Shown here: positions 22,601 to 32,232 of the stretch, piece after piece
Position numbering within the stretch: the stretch's first letter is position 1
How the letters are laid out: every line of letters starts with the position of its first letter
Source of the DNA: Liolophura sinensis
Lineage: Eukaryota > Mollusca > Polyplacophora > Chitonida > Chitonidae
Direction: 5' to 3'
Assembly (NCBI RefSeq): GCF_032854445.1
Contig: NC_088296.1
Location: 27,895,064 to 27,959,063 of the forward strand
DNA: 64,000 bases
The notes under the pieces: generated by a model
Seen by the model: the letters and a program-made list of their open reading frames with translations, nothing else
Database searches by the model: none
What the model was told of the DNA's origin: nothing
Made by a program: the position numbers and the translations under genes

Positions 22601-22631
22601 GAAGGGCGCTGATGTCAATGTACAGAATCAG
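22601..22631 (+). pseudogene. Exon B scar 8
   Basis: The 31-bp remnant with donor GCATAG. The unit around it is nearly identical to that around 19256, with a long matching intron stretch, so these two units probably arose from a recent multi-unit duplication. Confidence 0.78.
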
Positions 22632-23021
22632 GCATAGGTGATGTATGGTTATGAAGCCAGACCACATTACTTAAAAACTAAACCCAAAAAGAACACTTTC
22701 TCATTATACTGAGAAGTGAAGAGGACATGATCTACCCATTTCCAGCCACATATAAATGTCACCAACTCCTTTCACACTCATGTCTTTATTTTTTACTTAA
22801 ATTGTAAAAGTTGGACCACTGCATTTGTTAAATTCTACATTCCTTTTACATGACAATCTCGTTGAAATACCTGATACGACAACAAAGCAGCTGACAATCG
22901 TACCATTTTTACATTCCGCGTGTGGATATGTGTATTTACGTGCAATATTAGTAAATCTGTCATGAATAGCATTTTTACTGAAGTAGCATTTCAAGTATTA
23001 CGTTATATTTACTTTGTACAG

Positions 23022-23120
23022 GTTGGGCGGACACCTTTGTACTATGCTGCCCTGAAAGACAATGTGGATGTTGTTCGTGTGCTGCTGGAGAAGGGTGCTG
23101 ATGTCAATGTACAGGATAAG
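23022..23120 (+). CDS. Ankyrin repeat exon, class A, array unit 9 (last of array)
   Basis: A 99-bp phase-0 exon, acceptor TTTGTACAG, donor GTACGTGAT. The first codon is GTT (Val), a change shared with exon 43488 (V-G-Q-T). The repeat reads [33 protein letters not shown]. Sharing Val with 43488 hints that these two are close paralogues across the two halves. After this exon the array decays into exon-tail fragments (23480 and 23848). Confidence 0.9.
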
Positions 23121-23479
23121 GTACGTGATATACTGATGTGAGGCCGGCCACAATACTTGACGATAGATTATGCTTTCCTATGTCGTTTACTCACGTGGCA
23201 ATTGAGCCTTGAATTTTAAGAACTGTACTAGGCTTCAAATCAACTGGCCGCCACTAAATAAATTTGCTCTACATAGGATGTAATGAGTGTGAATATTTCA
23301 AACTTCCATCCTTAGAAAGACAACGCATATTTTACAACTTGGTCTTGTAGTCTGCAGATGTAACTAACGTTTCTTAAGGACCGCGTTAGTTATTGGGCAG
23401 ACAGAGTATTTCAGTTAGAACCCGGACACATATTAACGACTTTAAGTTGTCGAAAACCCCTGACAAAATTTCACCAACA

Positions 23480-23488
23480 CAGGATAAG
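23480..23488 (+). pseudogene. A-exon tail fragment 1
   Basis: Only CAGGATAAG, the last three codons of an A exon, remains. It is followed by a normal class A donor and intron (GTACGTGATATACTGATG). It joins directly to AAAATTTCACCAACA from inside the preceding intron, so an unequal exchange or slippage replaced nearly a whole unit. Confidence 0.8.
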
Positions 23489-23847
23489 GTACGTGATATA
23501 CTGATGTGAGGCCGGCCACAATACTTGACGATAGATTATGCTTTGCCATGCCGTTTACTTACATGACAAATTAGCCTGGAATTTCAAGACCTGTGCTTTG
23601 CGCCAAATTCTCTGGCTGCAACTAAATAAATTTACTCTACATAGGATGCTATAAGTATGAATATTTCAAACTTCCATCCTTAGAAAGACGACGCATATTT
23701 TACAACTTGCTCTTGTAGCCCGCGGATGTAAATTACGTAACTTAGTGACAGCGATAGTTTTGGGGAAGACAGAGTATTTTAGTCAGAGTTCGTACACATA
23801 TTAACGACTTTAAGTTGTCGAAAACTCCTGAAAAAATTTTACCAACA

Positions 23848-23856
23848 CAGGATAAG
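23848..23856 (+). pseudogene. A-exon tail fragment 2
   Basis: The same CAGGATAAG junction as at 23480, 368 bp downstream, followed by GTACATGATATACTGATG. The truncated unit was therefore duplicated in tandem after the original deletion. Confidence 0.8.
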
Positions 23857-25489
23857 GTACATGATATACTGATGTGAGTACGGCCTCAATAATTGATGAT
23901 GGATGGTGCTTGCTAGGTAGTTTACTTACGTGGCAACTGAGCCTTGAATTTCAAGACCTGTGCTTTGCGCCAAATCCTCTGGCTGCAATTAAATAAATTC
24001 TCTTGACATAGGATGTAATAAGTGTGAATTTTTCCAACTTCGAAGTTAAGATTGACGACGAATATTTTATAACGTCTTTTTGTAGACCGAAGATGTAACT
24101 AACGTAACCTAATGAGCTTTCAGCGCTTCAGATCTTGAACAGACAGAATATGTTTATAGGTTCAGTAGAAGTAAATTATGACGCGATAGCGTTTCTGCAA
24201 TGGTAACTTTCTCACACCTTTTTATAAAATGAATAATCGCCTGATAGCATTATAACATGTATATCAGTATATGGTGAACTCCCAGTTATTAATTTAATAA
24301 GACCAATTTCAAAGCACGTTTTGTATTGTTGATAAAGCAAAATGAATTTAGCAATCCACATTTTGTCTCCATTTCTTGTACACCATTAGGTAAATATTCG
24401 GTTGACCTGTACATTTACATGTAAGGTTTTTGACAGCAGTTTATCAATTGTTTAATTGCCCAAGTGTGTACTTTTTAATTTACATCCATTATTACAGTGA
24501 GCTAATGTAGATTAGCTGAGGTAGGTAAACGTTCGTGTTATTTCCTTACCTGTGATCTATATGTTTGAAAACTACGTCATAGCAAACCTTTGATCAGATT
24601 TTTTACTTTAAAGTAAGAATACTAGTAATTGAAAGTACCGCCAAACACTAAGATTGTAGACTAAATTAGTTCGTAATACTTTGCAGAGTGTAAATGTCTA
24701 CTGTGAAGTTAAAGAAAACGAGAAAAACACACACTATGAAGTGTATGTCAGACGAAATACTTTTTTTTTAAAATTTTCACGGTCTATCAAACGGCTTTTA
24801 AAACACTGGATACTTCAGTGGCCTTTTCTGGCCATATCGTGAACAGTGGCAATATGTAATGTAATAATATCTTTATCACTTGATAATTGCAGACTGCTAA
24901 ACTACTACATTAAAATGCGCTTGTTACATAAATACAATAATTGAATTGGCCCTGAACCAAAATATTTCTTAATGGATATATCATTCATAAATAAAGACGA
25001 TCCTATGCTAATGAAGGAGCCAGAGATCATTCATTGTTTTGATGATGACCCTGGATCCTTGATATCGCGAGAAGGTAAGGTTCGTGGAAACATTCTACGG
25101 GGAGCGGTGGACATAAGGCAACATCAGGCAACAGGACTTGGAACATAGACAAATTCGAAAAATGTAACATGACTGTAGACTGTCTAGGGATACACCAAGT
25201 ACCTCCAGAGCGTTCCACCCAAAACGTTGTTTGATAAATCTCAAGATGTTCGTTCTTAAGAGATGAAATTGTGAGTGCACACTATCCCAACAGTAAAGCA
25301 GACAAAACGCCTCAAGGATTATTATGCAGATGCAGTTGTTCCCTAATGGAGAGAAAAAACGAGCTTCGAATCGAGTTTCCTTAGCTCAGTGTACTTAGAA
25401 CAGCAATCCAGAAGCTTGACCAAAGGAACTTTGCCCTACACACAAAACAGACCTTTGTTCTACAGTTGTGCATTAGAAACTAAATTCTA
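23857..25489. other. Intron with no recognisable feature
   Basis: To about 24140 the class A intron repeat can still be followed. From there to 25489 I see AT-rich sequence with short meaningless open frames on both strands and no repeat shared with the rest of the window. Confidence 0.5.
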
Positions 25490-26610
25490 CACAAAGATGA
25501 GCCTTCCTCCAGAAGTAGCGACATTAAGCCATAATCTTTTATATATTCATTCCTCCAGAAGTAGTACAGGGAAGAAACAGAAATAGACTGTAGGAGTTAA
25601 TGAAAACGTACAATGAAAAACACTTCTTATAACGAATGTTCTCCTTCTATATCAAAATGTGGTGTGCTGGAGAGATATACATGTAGCATCAAGGTCAAAA
25701 CGTCCACTCAAGGGTCAATCCTCGGTCGAGTCACACCTTAGACATTAAAAGAGGAAGTTGTAACTTCCTCGCTTGGCGATCAACATGGAGTGGATAGTGC
25801 AACGACTGGTTGACCTGTATCAGTATAATGGCTCGGGCGGGGAGGCTTACTTGTCTTCGGTAAGGCGTCTCAGCGAAGCAGTACTAAATAGAAAAGCGGT
25901 GAAAATCCGTGCTGCAAACAAGGAGGCACATTACATCCACTCTAAGGATTGCTTCGTCGTCATACGGCTGAAAAATTGTTAGGTACGACGTTAAATCTCA
26001 AGCACTCACAAACTTACTCAAGACGTCCACAAACAATCATACTTCACAGTGAGTTGGATGAATCACTTTACTTTGTTTTTCGAATGAGGAGAGAAATCTT
26101 CTCCGCTATCCAGAGAGCTTGACCTTACAACGAACCAATGACTGCCAATGCCCAGGTTTCCGTCATTACAGCCACCATGCAATTAAGACATCAAATTAAG
26201 AAGCAAGATATTAGTTAAACCGTTCATAGCAACCGCAGACAGATAAACGAGAATGTGGAAGTCCTTCTGAAAAAATCAAAAGTCTTCCTGTTTCCTTTAG
26301 TTTTTAGTGTCATCGTAAGACCCCTAATATGTGCCATTTTGAATTTATCATTAAACTTGAAATCAACAGTTAATTTTAACAGAAACATGATAGAATGCCC
26401 TAAAATGTTTCAAAACATAAAGTTTATGTCTTTTTTGTCATTTTCTGGCTGCAAGGAAAATTGCAGATAAAGTCCTTTTCGCCACTCTAGCTCACCCCTC
26501 TCCCAAGTCACGTAGGGCTAAACTATCTTCTTTCATCAAAAAATCTGCTGTTGTGTTTGAGAAGAATGTCTAGTATTAGATAACGAATTAGTTATATCAA
26601 TGAATATCGG
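25490..26610 (+). repeat. Intronic block shared with 48965-49640
   Basis: From CCTCCAGAAGTAGCGAC to AATGTCTAGTATTAG the sequence matches the right half, apart from the SINE at 25708-26022 that is missing on the right. A 71-codon open frame at 26255-26470 has no domain and is broken in the right copy, so I do not call it a gene. Confidence 0.85.
25708..26022 (+). mobile_element. tRNA-derived SINE, family B, 5'-truncated
   Basis: It starts in the B-box region (CTCGGTCGAGTCACACC), runs through AAGAGGAAGTTGTAACTTCC and the conserved body, and ends near AAGCACTCACAAACTTACTC. ACGTCCAC at 25700-25707 and 26023-26030 is the target-site duplication. The right half has AAAACGTCCACAAAGAATG, an empty site, near 49170. 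Insertion is therefore younger than the duplication, or lost precisely on the right, which is less likely. Confidence 0.92.
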
Positions 26611-26613
26611 TTA

Positions 26614-26645
26614 TATGAGTGAGTGAATGAGTGCTTGGGGTTTAA
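26614..26645 (-). mobile_element. SINE family B tail scar at a deletion joint
   Basis: GAGTGAGTGAATGAGTGCTTGGGGTTTAA is the tail of an inverted family B SINE with no body. It lies exactly where the left half passes from the 25490-26610 block to the 26640 block. On the right, about 1.5 kb including exon 50280 lies at that point. Confidence 0.8.
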
Positions 26646-28175
26646 GGATGATAATTTCTTCTTCATTTTCGTTTTTGACGAAGTTTGCCAACAAAGGACC
26701 ATAATTCTCAACAGTCCATCAAAACAAAACAACAACAACGGATGCGCTTTTTGAAAGCTTGAAAACGACCTTTATTTACTGACAGAAGCTGATCTAATCC
26801 TATTTTTCCTAAATGAATAAATGACCCTTCACAAACTGGAATAATAACACAACTAAAGACGGATTTGTGTCCTCCTACCCTCCTTCGAACGTGACAAAAG
26901 ATTTTGGGCTAAATTTCAAACTCTAAGACAAAAAGCTTTAGTGGATAGCTCAATATTTTCATTGTGAAACGTGTTAGACAGAATTGCGAGTTGGCCAATT
27001 GAGTTAGCCGTCTAAGCTTAGCCTTTAGACTTTTAGTGAAACAGTTCCCCAGTCGCTCTCCCTTCAAACACCTGATGCAGTTACTTCTATTTGTCAAATC
27101 CGTCAAAGCTCTCAGCACATTGGCTCGGCTTGATCGTAACGAAGTAACCGAGGACAGACGCGGCATAGTGCTCGACATACGAAAAAATAAGTAACATAAG
27201 TGTCAGAGAGGTCCATGTATTTAAGGCATTATTTTGTGCCCAAACGCCATGACAAACTGCCACGGCAAGTAACGGTAGTTATCATTGCTTATATAACTAT
27301 CGTTTGTACAAGCCTTCGAGTAAAAAATACATTCTGTAAATGGCTTTAGCATTACAGAATAAAAGGTATTTTTATCATTATTGAAATCTGAACTCCAAGC
27401 TATATAAATACATGTAACATCCAGTAACAATGTTTGTGCGAAAGATTTGCCGTGCGGATTTCTGGTGGAATCTGCGAGCTCACGTATACGTCTCAACCTA
27501 GCACTTCATACTGCCAAAAATCAAGAATTTTCTTTTCAAATCAAACTGGGTCTTACTTAGGACATGAACAGTTAATTATGCTGTATAAGATTGTCCCAAT
27601 ATGGCAACTGTTCGCAAAGTGTATCCATTGACGGAGGACAGAAATTTAATCATGCCATATACCTATATACTGTAGAGTTTTAAATCATTGACGTCCTGTT
27701 CATTCCTTGTGAAATGGATCCAATTTGAGTCGTCTTCATACTGCTTATCTTTACCTTCACCTTTCCTAAGTGCACTTCGATTAAGTCACTTTGACATATT
27801 CACTTTTTGACATATTCTTTGAGTAAAGCAATTTTTATAACTTTTTAACCTGTTACATCCTCTGCCACATATGTTCCTTTGTCACGTTCGTATGGAGCCT
27901 TGTACAAATAATAATTACTTTCATATTTTGAAAGCCTACACTGTTAATGAAACTGTAAAAATGAAGATTATGTTTGTAGTGATGTGTTACACTGCGTTCT
28001 GACCTATTATGTTTATTTTTAAAGCTTTGTTGTTTTCTTGTAGTTATTATGTTATATTGAACTCTTTGCTCTTATACTTTTTGCATAATCGGCTGTGATA
28101 CTGAGCCTAATTGACCTTTGGAGTCTTAATGTAAACTAAACTACACTATTTTTACTGTCTGGCGACATAATTCAG
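26646..28175 (+). repeat. Intronic block shared with 51137-52584
   Basis: Matching sequence starts at GATGATAATTTCTTCTTC and continues to the F exon. On the minus strand it holds a TATATAAG motif (near 27291) and a short open frame (26909-27178) whose part around NCIRCLKGERLG is kept on the right (51261-51461) but otherwise broken. I do not recognise a protein. It could be an old mobile fragment or a regulatory segment. Confidence 0.75.
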
Positions 28176-28274
28176 GACGGGAGGACCGCTTTGCGCATCG
28201 CGTCAGAGTTAAACCATGCGGGCGTTGTTGTTCTGCTGGTAAAGAAGGCTGAGGATGCCAGTGTACAGGATAAG
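28176..28274 (+). CDS. Ankyrin repeat exon, class F, left
   Basis: A 99-bp phase-0 exon, acceptor CATAATTCAG, donor GTATGTGAT. The repeat DGRTALRIASELNHAG, VVVLLVKKAEDA, SVQDK is less canonical than class A. IAS replaces LAA or CAA, and KAEDA replaces KGADV, so the loop glycine is missing in both F copies. That both copies keep the same unusual KKAEDASVQDK argues that it is a real feature of class F and not decay. Its partner is 52585-52683. Confidence 0.84.
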
Positions 28275-29102
28275 GTATGTGATACTGCATCTGTAGAGAG
28301 CTAATGAAATCAACCACAGTGTATGATGGCGAATGGTACAGAATTATGGTCCTTAAATACGTCGAAAGGCAACCTTAATTTGAACTGTGGCGCATGGCCC
28401 CATCACGTATTCATGTGCTATATGGAGAAACATACTTGGACCATTCTAGTTCATATCATGTAGCACTTAAGGCGAGTGTGCCCTTCCAAGTTGAACTTTT
28501 ACAGCTTATTAAGTCTATCCTGTACTTCGGGTCGTTCATTTTGTCATTACTTTGGATGACTATTATTGATACGTTATAGATATGGAAATTAAGCCTTCAC
28601 AGGTTATATACAGAGTATTTCCACAAAAATTTTATCGTTGATGTAAATAAGGTTTGTACATCATTTTATAATCTACATAAAGTCTGGTGTTGGGACATTT
28701 TGTTACAAACTCAAAACGTGACATTATGGCACAGGACATACTGACACATGAAACCCGAGTAGCATTTAGTGTCAAAATATCGCTGATCGACATGCTGGGT
28801 ACGGGCCTATATCGAACTGTCTTGTGCCTAAATGTCACTCTCCGTAATGTCGTCTATACATACTAAAATGTGCTGACTGGATATTACTGGATATTGAGTT
28901 TTAGCTGGCATTAAATGTATGCAGTATCTTCGATGGGAGACTGTGAGTATATCTGTAAACAGTGAGTAGGGTAAATATGTAACTGACTAGTTAAGATATC
29001 TGTTGTATACCGGAGATATGTGCAGATGAGTTAAATATTGTAAACTTATGTCGTAATCGTAAATCGATGTCGTAATTGATACATAGTTATGACAACCCAC
29101 AG
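28275..29102 (+). repeat. Intron F-G, first half duplicated at 52684-53200
   Basis: Matching runs from the F donor to about 28830 (CATGCTGGGTAC...TATCGAACTGTC). The remainder to exon G has no counterpart on the right, where a deletion joins to sequence equivalent to 29810. No other feature is seen. Confidence 0.75.
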
Positions 29103-29201
29103 AGAGGCCAGATGTCTTTGCACAAGGCAGTAACGGACGGTGATATAGACAGAGTGCGTCTACTCGTGAAGAAAGGAGTGAGTCTCACAACACAGGATCA
29201 G
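29103..29201 (+). CDS. Ankyrin repeat exon, class G, single copy in window
   Basis: A 99-bp phase-0 exon, acceptor CAACCCACAG, donor GTATGTTGA. The repeat is RGQMSLHKAVTDGDID, RVRLLVKKGVSL, TTQDQ. MSLH stands for TPLH, and DGDIDRVRLLVKKG is a good helix 2 and turn. It lacks any copy on the right half, where a roughly 1-kb deletion removes its position (about 53200). It is the only exon class represented once besides B. Confidence 0.84.
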
Positions 29202-31480
29202 GTATGTTGAGTAGAACCAGCTATAATTAATAGATCAAGGGCCAAATCTTCATAACTACATGTAAATGTATATGGTCCGAGTAAGGAATAATTCAAAAGA
29301 CATGTGGACCATACAGCTGTATTACACACTCTTCTCTCATTCAACTAGATCATGCAAATGTCTTCATACAACTGTACATAGCAAGAACATGTCTTTCGTT
29401 GCATCCCACTATTTAAGTTTGTCTGAGTTGTTCGATCCTCGCTAATTCAAGTTGAAAATGTAGCTGTCGAGGACAGTAATTCCAAGATCTGCTTTGGCAG
29501 GTTTTGCATAAATTATGTTGGTAATAGTAATGATAACTACGGTAAAAAGGAGACAAACGTAAAAAAAAATACAGCATGTTGGATTTGAATCGCAGACAGC
29601 CAGGTATCTAGTACAGTGGTAATACTACTATAGGCCAGCATACAGGGTATGTGGCTTTGATCTTCTGCTTGTAGCCGAAAACAAAAGACACAAAGAATAG
29701 ACTGTTGCAAGGTTGATGCCCGTTGCCGCGATAAATTATAGTGGCGAAGAAATTCCATGCAGTCTTACACAAACTCGCCTGCTAAATGGATAAGAGGCTT
29801 TCGAACAGTTTTGAACACTTTTGTTGCTAATTTCATAAAAACTACCCAGCACGAGAGAAAACTAAGAGCAGAATGGACATAAGCAGTCTGAAATATATCA
29901 GAAAACTTGAAGGTTATACAAATCCAGAAATTTTTGTGATCTGATATTTTTGACCACCTTTAAAGTTGTGAACGAACTTCGACGCCGTCCTTAAACTTCA
30001 TATACACATGGTCAGTTTACAAGAATACGAAATTTTACAAAAATTCGTTCATTAGTAAAAAGACGTTTTAAAACAATTCTAAGATGAAAGAAATCCAGAA
30101 TGGCCGAAAAAACAAGCGACCAACTTTGTCCCGTTTTTACACGATGTTCTCTGCCTGTCCGGCCTCGCTTAGCGCTCAGCACTGGAAGGTTAGAACAGGA
30201 AAAGAAGACTGAAATGTGACTGGGTTGGGTGTCATGTCTTGTGTCTTTGGCATGAAACTTCAGTGGCGGCACCCAGGACTTCCCCTGCCACAAGAGGACA
30301 CAGTATATGTACACACACCCAATGACTCCTCCTCGTCATATTTATTCATTCATTCTTAGGACTTTCCTAAGACATACATACGTTTCATTAAAATCGAAAT
30401 GAATTTAATCTCACCTAGCGGAAACAAAATTTGCCTAAATGTCACGTAGTTTTACTTAAGGCCATTAAAAATTTTAACTTTAAGTTTTGAAAGGTATTTT
30501 AGCGATCACTTGAAAACCAGAGCTTGAAGGGGAATTGTAAATGTCATAATCCTAAGGTCAGTTAAGCTTTTGTTTGAGCCAATTGTGCACATTTTACAGT
30601 AGACGTAACTTTGCGCTATTTTGCCTAATTTACACATGGAATTTATTCATATTAAAAAGAATTGATTGACACAAGTCTGCATGTCTACAAACACGTGTTA
30701 CAAGTTTGAGGTCAATCGGTTCAGTTGTTCTGGAAAATAAGATTCTTAAAAGGGTTTTCATATAAATCCAGATGTTACCAAGTCAAAGCTTTCCTCGCAG
30801 TGTCAGCTTGGTTCTGCTCAGTCACAGCTTAGTGCAGGTTGGTGAATAACCAAGGCTGAAAGTACTACAATATCGAGAGTAACGCCAGATCAGCGATGAC
30901 AGTGACACAAATGATACATAACACACATAAGCAATAAATTTTGGACTCTTGGCAGCTTTCCTGGTTTAGGTCTGCATTCGAATTTTTCAGTCAATGCTTC
31001 ACTAAAAGCGTCATACACACACTGCTTAGCGACATGGCTCAGGCGAGAGTAACATACAAAAGAATATACACCATGGGAAGGATTCAAGGTGGACAATTCT
31101 GTAAAAATTTGTAACGATTTAAATAGTAATTTCTATGACGTCACTGACCGGGGATTGCTGACTCGTTTTCTTGTCATCAAATATAATTCGTGATGTTATA
31201 TAAATTAGCCAAACGCTTCAGGTTAGGGATGCAGAGTTTTTGTTTCTTCACCTACATGACATACACCTGTCCGGTTTCCACCCACCATAATGCTGGCCGA
31301 CGTCGTATAACTGAAATATTCTTGAGTACGGCGTAAAACACCAATCAAATAAATAAATAAATAACAATATGCAGCAAAATTATAAAAATTTGCCCTGCAG
31401 TCACACTGTATAATGTAGTTAATAGACCGCTCTTCGTGGGCCATAGTTGCGCACTACTGATCAGATTACGCCATTACCTC
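29202..31480 (+). repeat. Intron G-E', second part duplicated at 53210-54814
   Basis: 29202-29810 is left-specific and shows nothing recognisable. From TTTTGTTGCTAATTTCATAA (29820) to 31240 it follows the right half (53215 onward) with small indels. A family A SINE 3' piece lies at 31270-31364. No coding feature is seen; the open frames on the minus strand near 30012-30314 and 30890-31096 are disrupted in the paralogue. Confidence 0.75.
31270..31364 (+). mobile_element. SINE family A, 3' fragment
   Basis: TCCGGTTTCCACCCACCATA is followed by ATGCTGGCCGACGTCGTATA, the end GAGTACGGCGTAAAACACC and AAAT repeats. The head and Pol III boxes are absent. The right half has no matching + strand copy here, only a degraded reverse fragment near 54670-54715. 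Confidence 0.82.
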
Positions 31481-31989
31481 AGTCTGTGGTGCTGTGTGTG
31501 ACCACGGCACTGTGTTACAGTGTCATTGCGGCACTGTGGTACATCGCTACGATGCCGTGGTGCAGTGTATGACCGAGGCACTTTGTTACAATGTGACCAC
31601 TAAACTGAAGTACATCGCTACGGTGCTGTGGTACTGTGTGTGACCGCGGCACTGTGGTAGAGTGCCATTGCGGCACTGTGGTAGAGTGCCATTGCGGCAC
31701 TGTGGTACAGTGTCTTTGCAGCACTGTGGTACATCGCTACAGTGCTGTGGTGTAGTGTATGACCGCGGCACGTTGGTACAGTGTGACCGCGACACTGAAG
31801 TACATCGCTATGGTGCTGTGGTGCTGTTTGTAACTGCGGCACTGTGGTACAGTGTAACCGTGGCACTGTAGTGTATCGTTACGATGCTACGGCGCTGTGT
31901 GTGGCCGCGGTACTGTAGTACATCGTTACGGTGTTGTGGTGCTAATAGCGACCGCCATACTGCGGTACAGTGTGATTGCGGCACTGCGG
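31481..31989. repeat. GC-rich satellite, about 24-bp subunit, left copy
   Basis: Subunits of the form GTGGTACAGTGTGACCGCGGCACT alternate with GTGGTACATCGCTACGGTGC-type variants for about 21 copies. The tract stays open in several frames on both strands because stop codons are rare in it. It ends at GCACTGCGGACTAACGCAAC, about 145 bp before the E' exon acceptor. The paralogue at 54815-55280 holds the same place before exon 55426. Confidence 0.92.
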
Positions 31990-32133
31990 ACTAACGCAAC
32001 ACATCCTTGGTCAGTTCGGTTTATCAATAGATAGTTTGTTTACCTACACGATATACACTAACAATCGGGAGATACATCTATACCACTGATGTCTATGAAC
32101 CTGCTACATGCATGTAATTGTGACATTCCACAG

Positions 32134-32232
32134 GAAGGAGAAACGGCTGTTCATTGGGCAGTGTGTAAAAATAATGCGGATATTGTCCGTCAGATTGTGG
32201 ATCTGGACGGGGATATCAACATTCAGAATAAG
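32134..32232 (+). CDS. Ankyrin repeat exon, class E', left
   Basis: A 99-bp phase-0 exon, acceptor CATTCCACAG, donor GTGAGTTG. The repeat is EGETAVHWAVCKNNAD, IVRQIVDLDGDI, NIQNK. TAVHWAV matches the TPLHxAA pattern, and the loop has DLDGD in place of EKGAD. The right copy (55426) has lost the last two codons. Partial, frameshifted relatives of this exon's first half occur at 34649, 36852, 58706 and 61646. Confidence 0.87.

Larger units (their letters stand above)
13130..23860 (+). repeat. Tandem array of A-exon units with conserved introns
   Basis: About nine head-to-tail units of roughly 0.92-1.5 kb each carry one 99-bp A exon. Exon starts are 13712, 14894, 15987, 17499, 18418, 19677, 20610, 21762 and 23022. 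Introns are conserved along their length. Landmarks recurring in most units are GTACGTGATATACTGATGTG after the exon, ACGACTTTAAGTTGTCGAAA, TGATTTTTAAAAAGGCGAAG, a short dead exon scar, CACACATAAATGTCA, and CGCGTGTGGATATGTGTATT about 120 bp before the next acceptor. Unit lengths vary through internal deletions. All intron stretches over 300 bp here consist of this repeat and hold no other gene. Confidence 0.93.

Noticed and set aside
13130-23860. CRISPR-like array suggested by regularly spaced repeats
   Set aside because: Units are about 1 kb with eukaryotic exons and introns, and the spacers are repeated introns, not unique short sequences.
31515-31871. Repetitive open frames (for example HSTTVPQW-type) on both strands in the GC-rich satellite
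   Set aside because: They are by-products of a 24-bp unit that is stop-poor in several frames. The same happens at 54784-55369. There is no start context or splice pattern.
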